DNA from: Streptosporangiaceae bacterium
GTDB lineage: Bacteria > Actinomycetota > Actinomycetes > Streptosporangiales > Streptosporangiaceae
Reading direction: 5' to 3'
NCBI GenBank assembly: GCA_030045175.1
Contig: JASIBM010000188.1
Location: forward strand, 1 to 19,526
Length of the DNA: 19,526 bases
The notes under the pieces were generated by a model. That model saw only the letters and a list, made by a program, of their open reading frames with translations. It was not told where the DNA came from and searched no databases. This document shows, piece by piece, positions 1 through 6,186 of the stretch. Each line of letters begins with the position of its first letter. Within the stretch, counting starts at the first letter, position 1. The translations under genes were made by a program, and so were the position numbers.

Positions 1-29
1 GCTGCCAGGCCAGACGCGCATTCGCCGAC

Positions 30-1709
30 CTAACCCGCCCTGGTTCGGCCGACCAGCGAGGCCAGGTCCAGGCCGGGCGGCAGCGTGCCGAACGACACGC
101 CGGGGCCGGCCAGCGCACCGGATCCGGCCAGCCTCGACGCCAGGAACGCGTCGCTCACAGCCGTCGGCGCGCATCTGGCGAGCAACGCGGCCTGCAACAG
201 CATCGTCAGCTGGCCGGCCAGCCTGCGCGCCTCGTGCTGCGCCGTGGCAGGCTCCGCCGCGGCGACACCCGCTAGGTCGCCGAGCAGGCCACCGACCGCC
301 CGGTCCAGACGGCCATCGACGCCTGTGGCCAGCCTGAGCTCGGCGGCCAGCGCCTCGACCCCGCCCGGCGTGCGCGCCAGCGCGCGGAGCAGGTCGAGCG
401 CGGTGACGTTGCCTGAGCCCTCCCAGATCGAGTTGAGCGGTGCGTCCCGGTACAGGCGCGGCAAGACGGACTCCTCGACGTAGCCATTGCCGCCCAGGCA
501 CTCGAGCGCCTCGACGACGACGGCCGGAGCCCGCTTGCAGACCCAGTGCTTGGCGGCCGGCAGCGCGATCCGCAGCAGCGCGGCCTCCGCGGCGTCACCC
601 CTGGCCGCCCGGTCGGCGGCGGCGGCGAGCCGGAACGCGAGCGTGGTGGCCGCCTCGGACTCGAGCGCGAGATCGGCGAGGACCGCGGTCATCGCGGGCT
701 GGTCGGCCAGCCGCGCGCCGAACGCCCGGCGATGGGCGGCGTGATGGGCGGCCTGCACCGCAGCCTGCCTGATGCTCGCGGCGCTGCCGAGAAGGCAGTC
801 CAGCCGGGTGGAGCTGACCATCTCGATGATGGTCGCCACGCCCCTGCCAGGCTCGCCGACCGGCCACGCGACGGCGTCGTCGTACTCCACCTCGGCCGAC
901 GCGTTGGACCTGTTCCCCAGCTTGTCCTTGAGCCGCTGCAGGCGCATGCCGTTGCGGGTGCCATCTGGCAGCACGCGGGGGAGCAGGAAGCAGGTGAGGC
1001 CTTCGCTCGTTTGGGCCAGGATCAGGAAAAGGTCGCACATCGGAGCCGAGCAGAACCACTTGTGGCCGGTCACCAGGTAGCTGCCAGCGCCGGCCGGCTC
1101 GGCGCGGGTGGTGTTCGCGCGCACGTCGGAGCCGCCCTGCTTCTCCGTCATCGCCATCCCGCAGAGCAGGCCGGCCTTGCCATCCGGCGGGCGCAGGCCC
1201 GGGTCATAGCGGGTGCTCGCGAGCAGCGGCTCGAACCTGGCCGCCAGGTCCGGTGCGTGCCTGAGCGCGGGCACCACGGAGTACGTCATCGAGATGGGGC
1301 AGCCGTGCCCCGCCTCGGCCTGCGCCCACACGTAGAACTTCGCGGCCCTGGCGACGTGCGCCCCAGGGGTGCCCGTGGCCCACGGGGCGGCGTGCAGGCC
1401 GCGGCGCACCGCCGTGCTCATGAGCTGGTGCCACGCCGGGTGGAACTCCACCTCGTCGATCCGGTGCCCGCGGGCGTCGTGCGTGCGCAGCCTGGGCGGG
1501 TTCTCGTTGGCCAGCCTGGCGAGCTCGGTCACCTCGGCCGATCCAGCCAGCGTGCCGATCTGCCTTAGCTCGGCCAGCGCCCAGGCGGCCTCATGGCTCG
1601 CCACGGCGGCGAGCAGCGCCTGGTCGGCGGCTACGTCGTGGCCGGCGAGCGGGGGGACCTGGTTGGTCACCTCGTGCGTGACCCGGCCGCCGTGCAGCGT
1701 GCGCGTCAT
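30..1709 (-). CDS. AidB-like acyl-CoA dehydrogenase family protein
   Basis: This 559-residue flavoprotein belongs to the acyl-CoA dehydrogenase superfamily, AidB branch. The family signature M-A-M-T-E-K-Q-G-G-S-D-V-R-A-N-T lies near residue 185, followed by the 'VTGHKWFCSAPM' flavin-contact strand. The C-terminal core has 'ECLGGNGYVEES' and 'YRDAPLNSIWEGSGN'. The length fits AidB (about 540 residues) and exceeds ordinary acyl-CoA dehydrogenases (about 380), because of the extra C-terminal helical domain. E. coli AidB is induced in the adaptive response to alkylation and binds DNA; its natural substrate is unsettled, so the reaction here is unknown. The ATG at 1709 is the only credible start, because the usual family N-terminus (THEVTNQVPPL) begins about ten residues later without a start codon. 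Its ribosome site is weak. It starts 13 nt after the cysH stop, so co-transcription and translational coupling are likely. Confidence 0.9.
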   Translation of the reverse strand: MTRTLHGGRVTHEVTNQVPPLAGHDVAADQALLAAVASHEAAWALAELRQIGTLAGSAEVTELARLANENPPRLRTHDARGHRIDEVEFHPAWHQLMSTAVRRGLHAAPWATGTPGAHVARAAKFYVWAQAEAGHGCPISMTYSVVPALRHAPDLAARFEPLLASTRYDPGLRPPDGKAGLLCGMAMTEKQGGSDVRANTTRAEPAGAGSYLVTGHKWFCSAPMCDLFLILAQTSEGLTCFLLPRVLPDGTRNGMRLQRLKDKLGNRSNASAEVEYDDAVAWPVGEPGRGVATIIEMVSSTRLDCLLGSAASIRQAAVQAAHHAAHRRAFGARLADQPAMTAVLADLALESEAATTLAFRLAAAADRAARGDAAEAALLRIALPAAKHWVCKRAPAVVVEALECLGGNGYVEESVLPRLYRDAPLNSIWEGSGNVTALDLLRALARTPGGVEALAAELRLATGVDGRLDRAVGGLLGDLAGVAAAEPATAQHEARRLAGQLTMLLQAALLARCAPTAVSDAFLASRLAGSGALAGPGVSFGTLPPGLDLASLVGRTRAG

Positions 1710-1722
1710 CGCTGGCTGCGGG

Positions 1723-2421
1723 TCAGAGGTGGATACCGCATTCTGTCTTCGCCGTTCCAGCCCAGCGCCCGCTACGCGGGTTCGCGCCTGGCGCGACCCT
1801 GGCGGTGCAGGTGCGGCAGCCGATCGACGGGTAACCGTCGTAGACGAGCGGGTTCACGAGCACCCCGCGCTCGGCGATGTAGGCGTCCACCTCGTCTTGA
1901 GTCCACTCCACGATCGGGTTGACCTTGACCATCTGCCGCTTGGCGTCCCACTGGATGACCTTGGTGTCGGTCCTCGTGTCGGTCTCTTCCCTGCGCACCC
2001 CGGTGATCCACGCGTCATAGGGACCGAGCGCCTGCTCGAGCGGCACGACCTTGCGCAGGTAGCAGCACAGGTCTGGATTACGCGCGTACAGCTTGGGACC
2101 GAGCTCGGCGTCCTGCTGCTCGACCGTCGCCGGCGGGGTCACGCTGATCACGTTGACCGGATAGACCACGGAGACAGCGTCCCTGGTGCCGATCGTCTCG
2201 GCGAAGTGATAGCCGGTGTCCAGGAACAGCACGTCGATGCCTGGCACGACCTTCGAGGCAAGATCGATGATCACCGCGTCGGTCATCGACGAGGTGATGC
2301 AGAGCCTGCTCCCGAACGTCTGCGTGGCCCAGGTGATCACGTCTTCAGCGGGCGCGCCCGCCAGGGTCTCGGCGGCCTGCTTCGCCAGCGCCTCGGCGGC
2401 TTGCGGGGTTAGCCTGTCCAT
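1723..2421 (-). CDS. cysH: Assimilatory adenylyl-sulfate (APS) reductase, 4Fe-4S type
   Basis: The protein of 232 residues reduces activated sulfate to sulfite in the cytoplasm, using thioredoxin as electron donor, during sulfate assimilation. It has the PP-loop-like 'SSMTDAVI' and 'LFLDTGYHFAET' core, a Cys-Cys pair near residues 119-120 (CCYLRK), a Cys-x-x-Cys near 202-205 (CRTC), and the C-terminal catalytic ECGIHL. The CC...CxxC set ligates a 4Fe-4S cluster and separates APS reductases from cluster-free PAPS reductases, so APS is the expected substrate. The open frame extends upstream to 2529, but I place the start at the ATG ending at 2421 because AGGAGG (2430-2435) sits 8 nt ahead of it. 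A TACTCT hexamer on the minus strand (2510-2515) could be a -10 element, though no good -35 is visible. Other sulfate-assimilation genes (cysD, cysN, sir) are not in the window. Confidence 0.93.
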   Translation of the reverse strand: MDRLTPQAAEALAKQAAETLAGAPAEDVITWATQTFGSRLCITSSMTDAVIIDLASKVVPGIDVLFLDTGYHFAETIGTRDAVSVVYPVNVISVTPPATVEQQDAELGPKLYARNPDLCCYLRKVVPLEQALGPYDAWITGVRREETDTRTDTKVIQWDAKRQMVKVNPIVEWTQDEVDAYIAERGVLVNPLVYDGYPSIGCRTCTARVAPGANPRSGRWAGTAKTECGIHL

Positions 2422-2612
2422 CGTTCGCGCCTCCTGCGCCGCGGTCCCATGGTCAGGTGGCCGCGGCCGGGGTGGCCGGGACACTGGGTCATCCGATGCT
2501 CCTGACATCAGAGTATGACCAAAAGCCACAGAACGCGCGCGAACCTCGCGGAAGTCGGTGACTCACGGGCATCTCTCCTCGCGTTGGTCAACCGCAGCCG
2601 CTGCCGGAGATA
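2422..2612 (-). promoter_or_regulatory. cysH upstream region
   Basis: This spacer lies between the whiB terminator and the cysH start. It holds the cysH ribosome binding site (AGGAGG, 2430-2435) and a possible -10 hexamer TACTCT on the minus strand at 2510-2515. I found no convincing -35 partner and no clear operator. Confidence 0.3.
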
Positions 2613-2651
2613 TTCCGAGCCCGGACCCGCGCGGCGGGTCCGGGCTCGGAA
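2613..2651 (-). terminator. Strong hairpin terminator after the whiB-like gene
   Basis: Positions 2613-2630 (TTCCGAGCCCGGACCCGC) are perfectly complementary to 2634-2651, with a 3-nt loop, giving an 18-bp stem rich in G and C. It starts 10 nt after the whiB-like stop codon. There is no T-tract, which is common for actinobacterial terminators. It should insulate cysH from whiB transcription. Confidence 0.85.
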
Positions 2652-2661
2652 AGGGATGGGA

Positions 2662-2973
2662 TCAGGCGGCGGCGCCAGCAGCGTTGGCGCGGCGCATCCG
2701 CCTGCGCCGCTCCGCTGAGCGCTCATCCTCATTAAGGCCACCCCACGTGCCGTACTTTTCAGGCCGGCTGACCGCGTAGCCTAGGCATTCCATCCGGACC
2801 GGGCACGATCCGCACAGAGCCTTGGCCTTACGCTCGCGGACATCGCGCTCGGGCTGCCGTTCACCATCTGGTCCGAAGAACAAGACAACGTCGGCACCGC
2901 GGCATGCGGCCCGGTCCTGCCATCCCCAGCTGGGCCGCGGCAGCAACACGGCCTGATGGCGTACCTCAGACAT
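2662..2973 (-). CDS. WhiB-family iron-sulfur transcriptional regulator
   Basis: A 103-residue WhiB-like (Wbl) protein. Four cysteines at residues 24, 54, 57 and 63 (C-x29-C-x2-C-x5-C) form the conserved 4Fe-4S ligand set. The helical turn at 75-79 reads GTWGG rather than the commoner G(V/I)WGG, and a basic tail (ERRRRMRRA) provides the DNA-contacting end. Wbl proteins are actinobacteria-specific redox- or NO-sensitive regulators, several of which bind the principal sigma factor. The 'FFGPDGER...RERKAKALC' stretch is closest in my memory to the WhiB3/WhiD type, but I would not assign a subclass. The ATG at 2973 has GAGGAGT about 6 nt upstream. It is monocistronic: its own promoter region is upstream and a strong hairpin follows. 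Confidence 0.93.
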   Translation of the reverse strand: MSEVRHQAVLLPRPSWGWQDRAACRGADVVLFFGPDGERQPERDVRERKAKALCGSCPVRMECLGYAVSRPEKYGTWGGLNEDERSAERRRRMRRANAAGAAA

Positions 2974-3412
2974 GAAAGACTCCTCAACCAGCTCGCCTTA
3001 ACCTCGCCTAGCGGACCACCCAGGCTCGCTGGACGCAAACAAAGAAAACTCGCGATGTGGCCTGCGCCCCGTCGCATCATGCAAACGCCTAGCAGGGCTG
3101 AAGTGTTCCCTCGGTGCACGATTCGGGCGTCTTAGCCCGTCGGCCGAGGTTACCCCCCACCTGCACGACGGCACCCGACCCGCGCTTCCCGCAGGCCGAG
3201 ATCCCGCGCCTAGCCCGCGCGCCGTCGGATAATCATGTCATCGCCGGTCCGGCCGCAAGGTCAATACTGCGATTCTCACCCGATCCAGAACGCACAGTAG
3301 CGAACTCGCAGGTCTTCCCGCTCGCCCTCCAGGCGCCCGCAGTCGGGCGGTTGCACGCTAATGCGGTTCATTCGGCTAGACAAGCCGCCCTGCCCAGGCG
3401 ACGATAGGCAGC
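2974..3412. other. Divergent intergenic region between whiB-like gene and the 3413 gene
   Basis: These 439 bp carry no convincing gene. The whiB-proximal part holds that gene's ribosome site and the SigR/SigH-like promoter. The 3120-3412 part contains short open frames without typical codon pattern, which I regard as spurious. Before the 3413 gene there is TTGCAC at 3351-3356, a possible -35 without a well-spaced -10. Confidence 0.6.
3084..3110 (-). promoter_or_regulatory. Candidate SigR/SigH-type promoter for the whiB-like gene
   Basis: On the minus strand GGGAAC (3105-3110) is followed after exactly 18 nt by GTT (3084-3086). This matches the GGGAA(T/C)-N18/19-GTT pattern of the thiol-oxidative-stress ECF sigma factors SigR (Streptomyces) and SigH (Mycobacterium). 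Transcription would start near 3076, leaving a leader of about 100 nt before the ATG at 2973. It is a pattern match only. Confidence 0.45.
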
Positions 3413-4108
3413 ATGTCCGAGCCGGATGCCGTTCCCCTGCCGCGTGAAGGAGAGGTCTTCTTCGACGTCCGGGGTGACGCCAGGTGCATGCGGCTGAGCT
3501 GGTATGCGGACAGCGCGATCGCGGTGTTCAGCATCTGGCAGGGCAACCGCTGCACGGGAACCTTCCGGCTGCCCTTCAAGGACCTCGAGAGGATGGCCCG
3601 CGCGCTGCAATCTGGCCCGGGCGGGCCAGCCGTAACCGGCCGGGCCGGGGACGCGGTGCCTGGATACGGTGCCGGCCCGTTTAGCCTGCCCGACTATGAT
3701 CCGCCGGACTACGCCGGCTCGCCCTGGCAGGCGGATGAGGCGTACCAGGCCCGGCCGGCTTACCCGCCAGGGCCGGGTTATCCGGCCGAGCCGGGCTACC
3801 CGTCCGGGCCGGGTTACCCGGCGGAGCCGTGGCACGCCGAGCCGAGCTTTCCGGCCGAGCCGAGTTTTCCGGCCGAGCCAAGTTACCTGGCCGAGCCAAG
3901 TTACCTGGCCGAGCCGGGCCATCCAGCCCAGGCGGGCTGGGATGTCACCGCGTCTGCGAGCCCCGCATACGCGCGCGAGGCGGACGACGCCGATCGCACA
4001 TCCGAGTGGAGCATGGCGGGTTACCCGCCCGAGCCGACTTACCCCGCGCCCGCGGCGAACTCACCAGCGGATTCCGGGCGCTCCGTGGCCCGATATGCGG
4101 GACCTTGA
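3413..4108 (+). CDS. Unrecognised protein with N-terminal folded domain and Pro/Tyr/Glu-rich tandem repeats
   Basis: I do not recognise this 231-residue protein. Residues 1-68 look like a small folded domain with alternating hydrophobic strands ('RCMRLSWYADSAIAVFSIW', 'CTGTFRLPFKDLERMARAL') and two cysteines (25 and 47). I believe similar short domains occur in other actinobacterial hypothetical proteins, but I cannot name one. Residues 119-171 are nine copies of a six-residue repeat of the type P-S-(F/Y)-(P/L)-A-E, encoded by an 18-bp DNA array. The remainder is Pro/Ala/Ser-rich and probably disordered. There is no signal peptide or membrane segment, so it should be cytoplasmic. The ATG at 3413 has only a weak ribosome site (ATAGGCAG). 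Codon use with G/C in third positions supports it as real. An lsr2-like gene follows 227 nt later on the same strand. Confidence 0.72.
   Translation: MSEPDAVPLPREGEVFFDVRGDARCMRLSWYADSAIAVFSIWQGNRCTGTFRLPFKDLERMARALQSGPGGPAVTGRAGDAVPGYGAGPFSLPDYDPPDYAGSPWQADEAYQARPAYPPGPGYPAEPGYPSGPGYPAEPWHAEPSFPAEPSFPAEPSYLAEPSYLAEPGHPAQAGWDVTASASPAYAREADDADRTSEWSMAGYPPEPTYPAPAANSPADSGRSVARYAGP
3767..3925 (+). repeat. 18-bp in-frame tandem array (nine units)
   Basis: Units run 3767-3784, 3785-3802, 3803-3820, 3821-3835 (15 bp, one codon short), 3836-3853, 3854-3871, 3872-3889, 3890-3907 and 3908-3925. The consensus is GCCGAGCCNAGNTNNCNG. Units 3872-3889 and 3890-3907 are identical (GCCGAGCCAAGTTACCTG), which indicates a recent duplication. 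The array keeps frame within the host gene and encodes hexapeptides such as AEPSFP and AEPSYL. Confidence 0.9.
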
Positions 4109-4335
4109 GCGCCGTTGCTTTCGGCATTGCGATTACCCGGCCGCCGGCCCTGATCGTGTCGCAGGGTCCAGGGCCGGCCCGCGGTCATCGTGATGCGCGG
4201 AGGGTTTTGCCTGACGGCGGCACCAGCCGGGCCGATCCGGGCTCAATGCGCGCTCTGTGAGATTGACTGATCACCGTCTGTTATGAGACCGCGGCCGGCG
4301 GGAATATTGTGGCGGTCGGGGAAGGGGGAACTGAC
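4109..4335 (+). promoter_or_regulatory. lsr2-like upstream region
   Basis: This 227-bp spacer holds the GGGGGA ribosome site (4324-4329). TTGACT at 4263-4268 resembles a -35, but the nearest AT-rich hexamer (TATGAG, 4282-4287) is only 13 nt away, so no promoter can be called with confidence. No strong terminator hairpin is visible after the 3413 gene. Confidence 0.25.
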
Positions 4336-4671
4336 GTGGCACAGAAGGTCTCAGTCACATTCGCGTGCGACTACGACTCAAAGGAGATTCCTAGCGGTGA
4401 GCATCTCACCCGCGTGTTCAGCCTCGACGGCCGGGACTACGAGATCGATCTCTGCGAGCGGCACAGCCAGAAGTTCGACGAGGTGATGAAGCGCTTCTCG
4501 GAGAAGGCGCGCAAGGTCTCGACCAAGGTCGGGCGAACCAAGCGGCGGACGACGGCGCACCGCAGGCGCAGCGCGGAGATCCGAGCGTGGGCTAAGCGCT
4601 CCGGTATGGAAGTCAGCGACCGGGGCCGGATACCGTCGCAGGTAATCGCGAAGTACGAGGCGAATCACTAG
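4336..4671 (+). CDS. Lsr2-family nucleoid-associated DNA-binding protein (cysteine-containing variant)
   Basis: The 111-residue protein has the two-part Lsr2 layout. An N-terminal beta-strand dimerisation domain ends in 'FSLDGRDYEIDLCERHSQKF', a basic linker (KVGRTKRRTTAHRRR) follows, and the C-terminal DNA-binding domain reads 'AEIRAWAKRSGMEVSDRGRIPSQVI', with the R-G-R AT-hook-like motif at residues 96-98. Lsr2 bridges AT-rich DNA and silences horizontally acquired genes in actinobacteria, much as H-NS does. The N-terminal domain differs from classical Lsr2 in having C11, H23, C40 and H43. The frame opens at a GTG at 4309, but the GTG at 4336 is preferred because GGGGGA lies 6 nt upstream and the protein then starts with the family's usual (M)AQKV. 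A strong hairpin follows the stop. Most actinomycetes carry more than one lsr2 paralogue, so this need not be the main one. Confidence 0.88.
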   Translation: MAQKVSVTFACDYDSKEIPSGEHLTRVFSLDGRDYEIDLCERHSQKFDEVMKRFSEKARKVSTKVGRTKRRTTAHRRRSAEIRAWAKRSGMEVSDRGRIPSQVIAKYEANH

Positions 4672-4680
4672 CGGTTCGCG

Positions 4681-4717
4681 CCCTGGCTGCCAGTCTGAAG
4701 CGGGCTGGCGGCCAGGG
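4681..4717. terminator. Bidirectional terminator between convergent lsr2-like and mscS genes
   Basis: CCCTGGCTGCCAG (4681-4693) pairs with CTGGCGGCCAGGG (4705-4717), with a single T/G wobble. The pairing can be continued into the loop through further G-C and G-T pairs. It lies 9 nt after the lsr2-like stop and 45 nt after the mscS stop on the other strand, so it can serve both. Confidence 0.75.
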
Positions 4718-4762
4718 TCGGCGCGATCGCGCGAGATACAGCGGCCCGGCGTCGCCGCGGGC

Positions 4763-5464
4763 TTAGCTTGCCTGGTCGTCAGGCGATCCATTGGCGGTCT
4801 TCAGCGGGCTGACGGCCGCCGCGAGCACCTGGGAGTTGGGCAGGAACACGCGGCCATCCGCGGTCTCAAGGCGCACGTAGGTGATGCTGAACTCGGACAC
4901 CGTGCCCTCGATCGTCCCTGCCAGCGCCCCGGATCTGACCTGCACCAGGTCGCCGACCTTGAAGGGCCTGGCGAACTGCAGCATCACGCCTGCGAAGAGG
5001 TTCGCCAGGGACTGCTGGGCCGCCATGGTGATGAGCACGCCGGTCACCGCGCCGCCCACCAGGAGCTGGGTGACGCGGAAGCCGAGCAGGCTCAAGGCGG
5101 TCAGCACGACAACGCAGATCCCGATCAGGATCATCACGTACCGCACGATCGCGCCGTAGTCAGCGCCGGCGAATCGCTCGAGGACCGATCTGGCCCACCG
5201 GGCGAACGCGAACGTCGAGACCAGCGCCAGGACGAAGAAGGCGATGGCGCCGCAGATCGTGATCGTGTGCCCGACGTCCACGCTGACGCGTGCGTGCGCA
5301 GGCGCCGTCGACTCGCCCAGCGGGATCCCGGCCACGGACACGGCGAACGCGATGGCCACGGCCAGCACGAGCGTGATGATGGCCTGCAACGGCCTGCTGC
5401 GCCGCCGCCCGGCTGCGCCCGCCCCGTTGTCCGGTACGCCCTGTTGTTCGTACTTGTTCTGCAC
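4763..5464 (-). CDS. Small-conductance mechanosensitive channel (MscS family)
   Basis: The 233-residue membrane protein has hydrophobic segments at about 26-49, 67-90 and 106-126, then the pore helix TM3 near 132-162 (QLLVGGAVTGVLITMAAQQS, LANLFAGVML). The MscS beta domain follows (ARPFKVGDLVQV...GTIEGTVSEFSITYVRLETADGRVFLPNS). MscS channels open under membrane tension and release solutes during hypo-osmotic shock. It ends about ten residues after the beta domain and lacks most of the C-terminal alpha/beta vestibule of E. coli MscS (286 residues), so it is a short form. The start is a GTG with GGAG very close upstream, so the exact start is uncertain. The upstream neighbour satP has its own terminator, which suggests separate transcription. 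Confidence 0.88.
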   Translation of the reverse strand: MQNKYEQQGVPDNGAGAAGRRRSRPLQAIITLVLAVAIAFAVSVAGIPLGESTAPAHARVSVDVGHTITICGAIAFFVLALVSTFAFARWARSVLERFAGADYGAIVRYVMILIGICVVVLTALSLLGFRVTQLLVGGAVTGVLITMAAQQSLANLFAGVMLQFARPFKVGDLVQVRSGALAGTIEGTVSEFSITYVRLETADGRVFLPNSQVLAAAVSPLKTANGSPDDQAS

Positions 5465-5480
5465 AACTCCACCGTACCGA

Positions 5481-5528
5481 GATCACGCTGGTCCTGGGAC
5501 CGGGGTGGCTGACAGGCCCAGCGTGATC
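5481..5528 (-). terminator. Terminator hairpin after satP-like gene
   Basis: GATCACGCTGG (5481-5491) is perfectly complementary to CCAGCGTGATC (5518-5528). After one T/C mismatch the pairing resumes for four more base pairs (5493-5496 with 5513-5516). It begins 13 nt after the satP-like stop codon, so it most likely ends that transcript. It also overlaps the region where an mscS promoter would be expected. Confidence 0.7.
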
Positions 5529-5541
5529 CCGGCGCCGGTGC

Positions 5542-6186
5542 TCAGAGGTCGAACAGCGGCTTGCCGACGGGGATGACTTCCCTGCCCTTCACGCCGTTCA
5601 TCACGCCGGCCGCCGAGGCGTACCAGGCCGCGAGCGCGGTGACGACGCCGATCCAGCCGCCAAGCTGGAGCAGCCCGTTGGTCACCTGGCCAGTCTTGAT
5701 CGTGAAGTTCCCGATGAACAGGAAGATCTCGGTGAGCTCAAGGGTCAGGAAGACCACGAACACCGCGGCGTTCACCTGGGTGCTGACGATCAGCATGTAG
5801 GTGTTGAAGATGGCGAACGCCAGCAGGATCCAGCCGAGGTCACGGTTGGTTTGCGTGGTCCCAGGGGCTCCTGTGTGGACATTTATCACATAGAAGTACA
5901 GGCCTATCCAGAATCCACCATACGTGGAGAAGGCGGTTGCGCCGAAGACGTTCTTGTTCTTGAACTCCCACATGCCGGCCAGGAGCTGGCACAGCCCGCC
6001 GTAGGCGAACGCGTAGCCGAGCCACTGCCCGCCGCTTGACGACGTCGCGTGATGGGTGTTGACGAACGAAAGCAGGAACGTGGTCAGGGCGAAGCCAGCC
6101 AGCCCGAGCGGAGCGGGGTCGGCTACGGCCAGGGCTGGTGTCGCGGGAGACTCAGCTGGGGTCACTTGCACTTCGGCAGTGCTCAC
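5542..6186 (-). CDS. Acetate/succinate transporter, GPR1/FUN34/YaaH (SatP) family
   Basis: The inner-membrane protein of 214 residues carries family hallmarks: the N-terminal 'DPAPLGLAGFALTTF' motif (NPAPLGL in the family), 'YGGLCQLLAGMWEFKNKN', 'FGATAFSTYGGFWIGL' and 'AFAIFNTYMLI'. About six transmembrane helices are visible, as is usual. Members take up acetate or succinate with protons. The open frame extends to 6330, but that extension has no family character. AAGGAGG at 6193-6199 lies 6 nt ahead of a GTG whose first base is at 6186, and it directly abuts the ATG at 6192, so the GTG is the better start. It stands alone between its own hairpin terminator and a long upstream region containing inverted repeats, which suggests separate regulation, plausibly by carbon source. 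Confidence 0.92.
   Translation of the reverse strand: MSTAEVQVTPAESPATPALAVADPAPLGLAGFALTTFLLSFVNTHHATSSSGGQWLGYAFAYGGLCQLLAGMWEFKNKNVFGATAFSTYGGFWIGLYFYVINVHTGAPGTTQTNRDLGWILLAFAIFNTYMLIVSTQVNAAVFVVFLTLELTEIFLFIGNFTIKTGQVTNGLLQLGGWIGVVTALAAWYASAAGVMNGVKGREVIPVGKPLFDL

Noticed and set aside
2422..2529. N-terminal extension of CysH to 2529
   Set aside because: The extension (Pro/Arg/Asp-rich) is not part of the family, and AGGAGG at 2430-2435 points to the ATG at 2421.
3120..3180. Possible 6C small RNA (AGGT-loop with six C residues-ACCT)
   Set aside because: The 6C RNA family needs two stem-loops with C-rich loops. Only one C6 run is present and the stem is just four base pairs.
3114..3407. 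Plus-strand frame of 97 codons upstream of the 3413 gene
   Set aside because: No ribosome site, no domain, low-complexity Pro/Arg/Ala content, and it covers the expected promoter region.
3368..3922. Minus-strand repetitive frame (GRVTRPGR-like repeats)
   Set aside because: It is the reverse reading of the 18-bp array. The array length is a multiple of three, so repeats appear in all frames; only the 3413 plus frame has a plausible folded N-terminal domain.
4263..4287. TTGACT/TATGAG promoter for the lsr2-like gene
   Set aside because: The hexamers are only 13 nt apart, too close for a standard promoter.
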